Shown in pieces: positions 36,906-39,537 of a DNA stretch of 39,537 bases. Below the pieces are notes generated by a model. It was given only the letters and a program-made list of their open reading frames with translations, was not told the DNA's origin and did no database searches. The stretch covers positions 1 through 39,537 of the forward strand of contig NKJG01000015.1 in assembly GCA_002256395.1 (NCBI GenBank), read 5' to 3'. The first letter of the stretch is position 1, and each line of letters opens with the position of its first letter. Made by a program: the position numbers and the translations under genes. This DNA is from Bacteroidetes bacterium B1(2017) (GTDB lineage: Bacteria > Bacteroidota > Bacteroidia > UKL13-3).

Positions 36906-38053
36906 GCAGAAAAAGCACTAGTATCCAAGAAGTCGAGGACTTCTTGGATGCCAACTATGAAATTAGACTAAATGAGGTCAACTATCAATTAGAAGTCCGT
37001 GAATTTGGTTCCAACGAACTTTTCCATGAATTGAATGAAAATGACATTTTCAGAGACCTTCATAAGCAGCATAAGGGAATATCTATGGCCACACTATTAG
37101 CCATATTAAAATCTAGTTATGTTACAAAGTACAATCCTTTTCAAGAATACTTCGATAATATTAGTAGCCTCTATAACCCAGAGGGAACGATAGATTGCAT
37201 CGAAAATTTGGCAAATTACATTAATGCGGAAAACCAGATACGATTTAACTGGCAATTTAAAAAAATGTTGGTTAGGTCAATCGCTTGTGCTTTAGATACC
37301 AATGTCTTCAATAAACAGGCCTTTGTTTTGGTCCAAAAGAAGCAAAATAATGGTAAAACAACATTTTGTAGATGGTTATGTCCGCCAAGATTGAAAGAAT
37401 ATTTTACAGAGAACATTTCGATGGATAAAGACGGCCTTATTGCCCTAACTGAGAACTTCATTATTAACCTAGACGAACTGTCCTCTTTGAGCAAATTTGA
37501 ATTGAACACATTAAAAAGTGTTTTTTCTAGAGATCATGTAAAGGTTCGACCTCCCTACGGTACAAAGTCAATCAGATCGCCACGAAGAGCTAACTTTCTT
37601 GGTTCTATCAATCAATTTGACTTTTTAAACGATGAAACAGGCTCTGTACGGTGGCTTTGTTTCAAAATTGAGGAAATAGACTGGAATTATCGAAACGAGC
37701 TTGATATTGACCTTATCTGGTCCCAAGCCTATTATCTTTATACGACTGGTTTCGAATATCAATTAACTGCAGGAGAAATAAAAGAAAATGAAATTGAAAA
37801 TGAGAAATTTCAATATATCTCTCCTGAAGAAGATATGCTAGTTTCTGCTTTACTGCCAGCCTCTAAAGAGGAACATGACAAATTTATGAGTGCAACTGAT
37901 ATAAATGCCTATTTGCGGGAACATTTCCATTCTAAAGTTATTCCAAAGCCAGTACAGTTAGGCAAAGCCCTTTCAAAACTCGGATATGAACAAACACAAC
38001 TCAAGTGTCGACATGGATACTATGTAAAACTAGTATTCAGTCAAGAGCAATAA
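36902..38053 (+). CDS. VapE-type P-loop ATPase/helicase
   Basis: This 383-residue protein resembles the VapE (virulence-associated E) domain found with primase-helicase genes of phages, satellites and islands. The P-loop is QNNGKTTF with Gly151-Lys152-Thr153; the usual first Gly of Walker A is missing. Walker B-like FIINLDELSSL and the arginine-rich RPPYGTKSIRSPRRANFLGS segment follow. No N-terminal primase (BT4734-like) domain is present, so it may work with host primase. It probably supports replication of the excised element. It is coupled to the excisionase-like gene and followed by a strong hairpin. Confidence 0.87.
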   Translation: MSRKSTSIQEVEDFLDANYEIRLNEVNYQLEVREFGSNELFHELNENDIFRDLHKQHKGISMATLLAILKSSYVTKYNPFQEYFDNISSLYNPEGTIDCIENLANYINAENQIRFNWQFKKMLVRSIACALDTNVFNKQAFVLVQKKQNNGKTTFCRWLCPPRLKEYFTENISMDKDGLIALTENFIINLDELSSLSKFELNTLKSVFSRDHVKVRPPYGTKSIRSPRRANFLGSINQFDFLNDETGSVRWLCFKIEEIDWNYRNELDIDLIWSQAYYLYTTGFEYQLTAGEIKENEIENEKFQYISPEEDMLVSALLPASKEEHDKFMSATDINAYLREHFHSKVIPKPVQLGKALSKLGYEQTQLKCRHGYYVKLVFSQEQ

Positions 38054-38072
38054 TTTAAAAATTATCAAATCC

Positions 38073-38106
38073 ATCCTGCTTACTTGATTAAGCAAGTAAG
38101 CAGGAT
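38073..38106. repeat. Perfect 14-bp inverted repeat downstream of the VapE-type gene
   Basis: ATCCTGCTTACTTG and CAAGTAAGCAGGAT flank a 6-base loop. It starts 20 bases after the VapE-type stop and ends 15 bases before the small HTH gene. There is no T run on either side, so it is not a classical terminator. It may be a terminator of another type, an operator for the small HTH protein or a replication structure. Confidence 0.65.
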
Positions 38107-38121
38107 AAACTTTAAAAACAA

Positions 38122-38298
38122 ATGAAAATTACAACATCCACCAGAACTGAGCTAGCAGCGAGTTACAATGTTTCCTTGATAACCTTGAACAAATGGCTAA
38201 AAAAAATTGAAGGACTCACAATAGAACCAAACACAAGAATCCTAACCCCTAAACAAGTAGAGATAATATTTTTACACTTAGGGGAGCCTGGGAATTAA
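38122..38298 (+). CDS. Small helix-turn-helix protein
   Basis: This 58-residue frame begins with ATG and has MKITTSTRTELAASYNVSLI, then LNKWLKKIEGL, a helix-turn-helix pattern, followed by ILTPKQVEIIFLHLG. It resembles small DNA-binding proteins found beside VapE-type genes in Bacteroidota elements (DUF4248-like in size). The hairpin at 38073-38106 lies directly upstream and could be its operator. Confidence 0.6.
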   Translation: MKITTSTRTELAASYNVSLITLNKWLKKIEGLTIEPNTRILTPKQVEIIFLHLGEPGN

Positions 38299-38434
38299 AC
38301 ATGGTAAACATAAAATAACTTTGATTAACCTATATTAACCCAAATTAACGAGCATTATCCGATTGTAACTATAAACTAGTTTTTTAGAGAATGTAATATT
38401 TGGGTATTAATAATTTAATAAAGTAACACACACA
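38299..38434. other. AT-rich intergenic region with short TTAACC-type repeats
   Basis: Near 38320-38347 the units ATTAACC, ATTAACCC and ATTAACG recur about every 10 bases. They could be iteron-like sites for a replication or relaxosome protein encoded next door, but the repeats are too short to be sure. No other gene is seen. Confidence 0.3.
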
Positions 38435-38824
38435 ATGACAAACACAACCCGAACAGGTAGAGGCTTAGATGTAAATGCACTAGCCAATGCCACAGCAAAA
38501 GTAACATTAGGCTTTAAATGTGAAGCACAACTAAAAATGGATTTGGCCATTGAAGCTGATAGGTATTCGATGAGCCTTTCAGAGTATGTTGAAGTATTAG
38601 TGGCACGAAGGCACGAAAATCATTCAGAAAACGAAAATCGAGGAGAAATTGAGCGATTGAAAAAACGCTTGGGTATTTATGAGAATGAAAAGCTTTACAA
38701 GATTTTCGAAAAATTCAAAGGTAAGGCAATACCTTATATGGATAATAATTTTGTGGAAAGGCAAATCATAGTTTCAGATTTGCCAGATGCATTTTTTGCC
38801 GTAATATCATCTGTAAAAATATAA
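38435..38824 (+). CDS. Ribbon-helix-helix-like DNA-binding protein
   Basis: This 129-residue protein has TLGFKCEAQLKMDLAIEADR, then YSMSLSEYVEVLVARR (about 25-65), a strand-helix-helix pattern of Arc/CopG-type proteins. A charged, coiled-coil-like region (EIERLKKRLGIYENEK) follows. Such proteins serve as plasmid or island regulators or as accessory factors in mobilisation. No relaxase is near. The repeats just upstream could be its target. It lies 4 bases from the next gene. Confidence 0.6.
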   Translation: MTNTTRTGRGLDVNALANATAKVTLGFKCEAQLKMDLAIEADRYSMSLSEYVEVLVARRHENHSENENRGEIERLKKRLGIYENEKLYKIFEKFKGKAIPYMDNNFVERQIIVSDLPDAFFAVISSVKI

Positions 38825-38828
38825 AGTC

Positions 38829-39200
38829 ATGATAGAGTTCAATTACCAGCCTTTTTCAGATAATAATTATCAGGAAGGCGAAAAAACAATTAATCAAGAA
38901 ACAGCAAGACTTGCTACGAACAGCAAATACCAAGGTTTAAGACCTCGAAACGGTTATTATCTTAAAGCCAACCATAATAATAACCATAGCCAAAGTTACT
39001 GGTATGAGCCACCAATAAATCAAACTTACTATATGGAGCCAAAACAAAAATCATATTGGTGGTTATGGTTGTTCCCAATTTTAGGTATTCTAATATTAGC
39101 TTACTGGTACTGGAAGGATGACATAGATGTGTTTATCGAAAAAAGCCTCAGGCCAATGGAAGCATTAAAAACAAATGACAAAACACCAAAAATATTATAA
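38829..39200 (+). CDS. Small membrane protein, function unknown
   Basis: I do not recognise this 123-residue protein. It has a polar, Asn/Tyr-rich N-terminal part (to about 70) and one membrane helix (YWWLWLFPILGILILAYWYW, about 79-98). It ends with a short charged tail. No signal peptide is visible. It is 4 bases downstream of the ribbon-helix-helix-like gene and is the last gene of the element, followed by a strong terminator. Confidence 0.6.
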   Translation: MIEFNYQPFSDNNYQEGEKTINQETARLATNSKYQGLRPRNGYYLKANHNNNHSQSYWYEPPINQTYYMEPKQKSYWWLWLFPILGILILAYWYWKDDIDVFIEKSLRPMEALKTNDKTPKIL

Positions 39201-39229
39201 CACTAATAGAACAGCTTCCTTTATATCCA

Positions 39230-39256
39230 AAAAACCATTCATCCCGAATGGTTTTT
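39230..39256 (+). terminator. Intrinsic terminator at the right end of the element
   Basis: AAAAACCATTC and GAATGGTTTTT form an 11-bp hairpin with the loop ATCCC and a T run (39250-39258). It ends the small membrane-protein operon. With A on the other side it may work in both directions, protecting the element from transcription past the tRNA. Confidence 0.85.
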
Positions 39257-39262
39257 TTATTT

Positions 39263-39282
39263 TCGAAAATCTGTATTTTCGA
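39263..39282. repeat. Inverted repeat near attR
   Basis: TCGAAAAT and ATTTTCGA form a perfect 8-bp inverted repeat around CTGT, between the terminator and the element-end repeat at 39321-39343. It may be a binding site for the excisionase-like protein or another end-binding factor. The evidence is position only. Confidence 0.4.
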
Positions 39283-39320
39283 TAAAATACCATAAATGGC
39301 CAATATTGGATCTGTTAGAA

Positions 39321-39343
39321 TGTTTGAACTATGTTTAAACCAG
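39321..39343. repeat. Element-end repeat, right copy
   Basis: It matches 240-262 at 22 of 23 bases, in the same orientation; the only difference is G for A in the first palindrome (GTTTGAAC). It lies 26 bases inside attR, whereas the left copy is 111 bases inside attL. It has no reading-frame role here, so it was probably kept as a protein-binding site. Confidence 0.6.
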
Positions 39344-39369
39344 CTTTTTCGATAGGTAGGCCAAAAAAG

Positions 39370-39457
39370 AAAAAAGCCCCGTAATCTGTTGATTATGAGG
39401 CTTTTATTTCGCGGTCTGGACGGGACTCGAACCCGCGACCCCCTGCGTGACAGGCAG
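39370..39457. repeat. attR direct repeat
   Basis: This is the right copy of the 88-bp att sequence. It contains the terminator hairpin and the 3' half of the intact tRNA-Asp. It differs from the left copy at 39381 and 39388, both g here and both in the terminator. The terminator now serving the tRNA was thus brought by the element. Confidence 0.93.
39372..39405 (-). terminator. Element-borne terminator of tRNA-Asp
   Basis: The hairpin is the same as at 43-76, with one wobble pair (g for a at 39381) and a loop change. It lies immediately 3' of the tRNA on the minus strand, with A residues on the plus strand that give a U run in the transcript. Integration replaces the chromosomal terminator by this copy. 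Confidence 0.82.
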
Positions 39458-39485
39458 GTATTCTAACCAGCTGAACTACCAAACC
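39412..39485 (-). tRNA. tRNA-Asp (GTC), restored by the integration
   Basis: This complete 74-base tRNA has acceptor stem GGTTTGG pairing with CCAGACC (one G-U), and discriminator G. The D arm contains AGTTCAGCTGG, the anticodon arm is CCTGC-CTGTCAC-GCAGG with anticodon GTC, and the T arm contains GGTTCGAGTCC. CCA is not encoded. It is the chromosomal integration target; its 3' half and terminator come from the element. Confidence 0.97.
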
Positions 39486-39510
39486 GTTTGCGTTTCTCTT
39501 AAACGTGGTG

Positions 39511-39518
39511 CAAAGATA
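39511..39518 (-). promoter_or_regulatory. -7 promoter element of tRNA-Asp
   Basis: On the minus strand TATCTTTG matches TAnnTTTG exactly, 25 bases before the tRNA 5' end. The -33 box would lie at or beyond the window edge. This supports a Bacteroidota host. Confidence 0.6.
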
Positions 39519-39537
39519 AGGGCTTAATTTTTATTGT

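Larger units (their letters stand above)
41..39457. mobile_element. Integrative element in tRNA-Asp, complete from attL to attR
   Basis: Two direct copies of an 88-bp segment (tRNA-Asp 3' half plus the tRNA terminator) bound the element, with a tyrosine integrase just inside the left copy and an excisionase-like HTH gene, a VapE-type ATPase and small DNA-binding proteins at the right. The tRNA is intact only at the right end, as expected when an element integrates into the 3' part of a tRNA and restores it. Cargo is a surface-protein operon and a defence island. I see no relaxase, type IV secretion, capsid or terminase gene, so transfer would need a helper. Boundaries are well supported; the mode of transfer is unknown. 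Confidence 0.92.

Noticed and set aside
1..39537. CRISPR array or insertion sequence
   Set aside because: No regularly spaced repeats of 20-40 bases were seen, and no DDE or other transposase gene was found in any reading frame examined.

Overview
The window is essentially one complete integrative element of about 39.3 kb inserted into a tRNA-Asp(GTC) gene, with only a few tens of chromosomal bases on each side. The host is a member of the Bacteroidota, probably of the Cytophagales type. Supporting evidence is AT-rich coding DNA, promoters of the TTTG/TAnnTTTG kind, no Shine-Dalgarno sequences, LytS/LytTR regulation with a propeller sensor, secreted proteins ending in a GCX/3-coathanger-like tail, and an IntDOT-like integrase. 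A direct repeat of 88 bp (86 identical) made of the tRNA 3' half plus its terminator bounds the element at 41-128 and 39370-39457. The intact tRNA lies at the right end.

Layout: (1) 250-1503 is the tyrosine integrase. (2) 1949-17236 is a surface-protein cargo module. It holds a propeller/LytS-type sensor kinase, its LytTR response regulator, a small free LytTR protein, a Kelch-repeat secreted protein, three tandem parallel beta-helix paralogues and a 1756-residue secreted metzincin-like protein. (3) 17609-34108 is a defence island. A divergent WYL regulator faces a compact operon encoding a RecD-like helicase, a 1299-residue fusion (AAA-like ATPase, degenerate N6-adenine methylase, HsdS-like target recognition region, histidine-kinase ATPase) and a receiver-domain protein. 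A KAP NTPase, hsdM, hsdS and an extra PD-(D/E)XK nuclease follow in a second operon, and hsdR stands after a short leader. (4) 34132-36535 holds a DUF5677-like protein, a Trypco2-like protein and an unrecognised protein. (5) 36594-39200 is the element's maintenance end: an excisionase-like HTH protein, a VapE-type ATPase, a 58-residue HTH protein, a ribbon-helix-helix-like protein and a one-helix membrane protein, closed by a strong terminator.

The most interesting part is the helicase / ATPase-methylase-kinase fusion / receiver operon. It reads as a two-component signalling system whose sensor is built from restriction-modification parts. Its methylase motifs look inactive, so it may sense DNA rather than modify it. 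A near-identical 21-bp inverted-repeat operator (19/21) lies both in the WYL/helicase intergenic region and upstream of the KAP-hsdMS operon. This suggests that the WYL protein controls both operons as one regulated unit. I see no relaxase, conjugation genes or virion genes, so the element is an integrative (possibly mobilisable or satellite-like) island rather than an ICE or a prophage.
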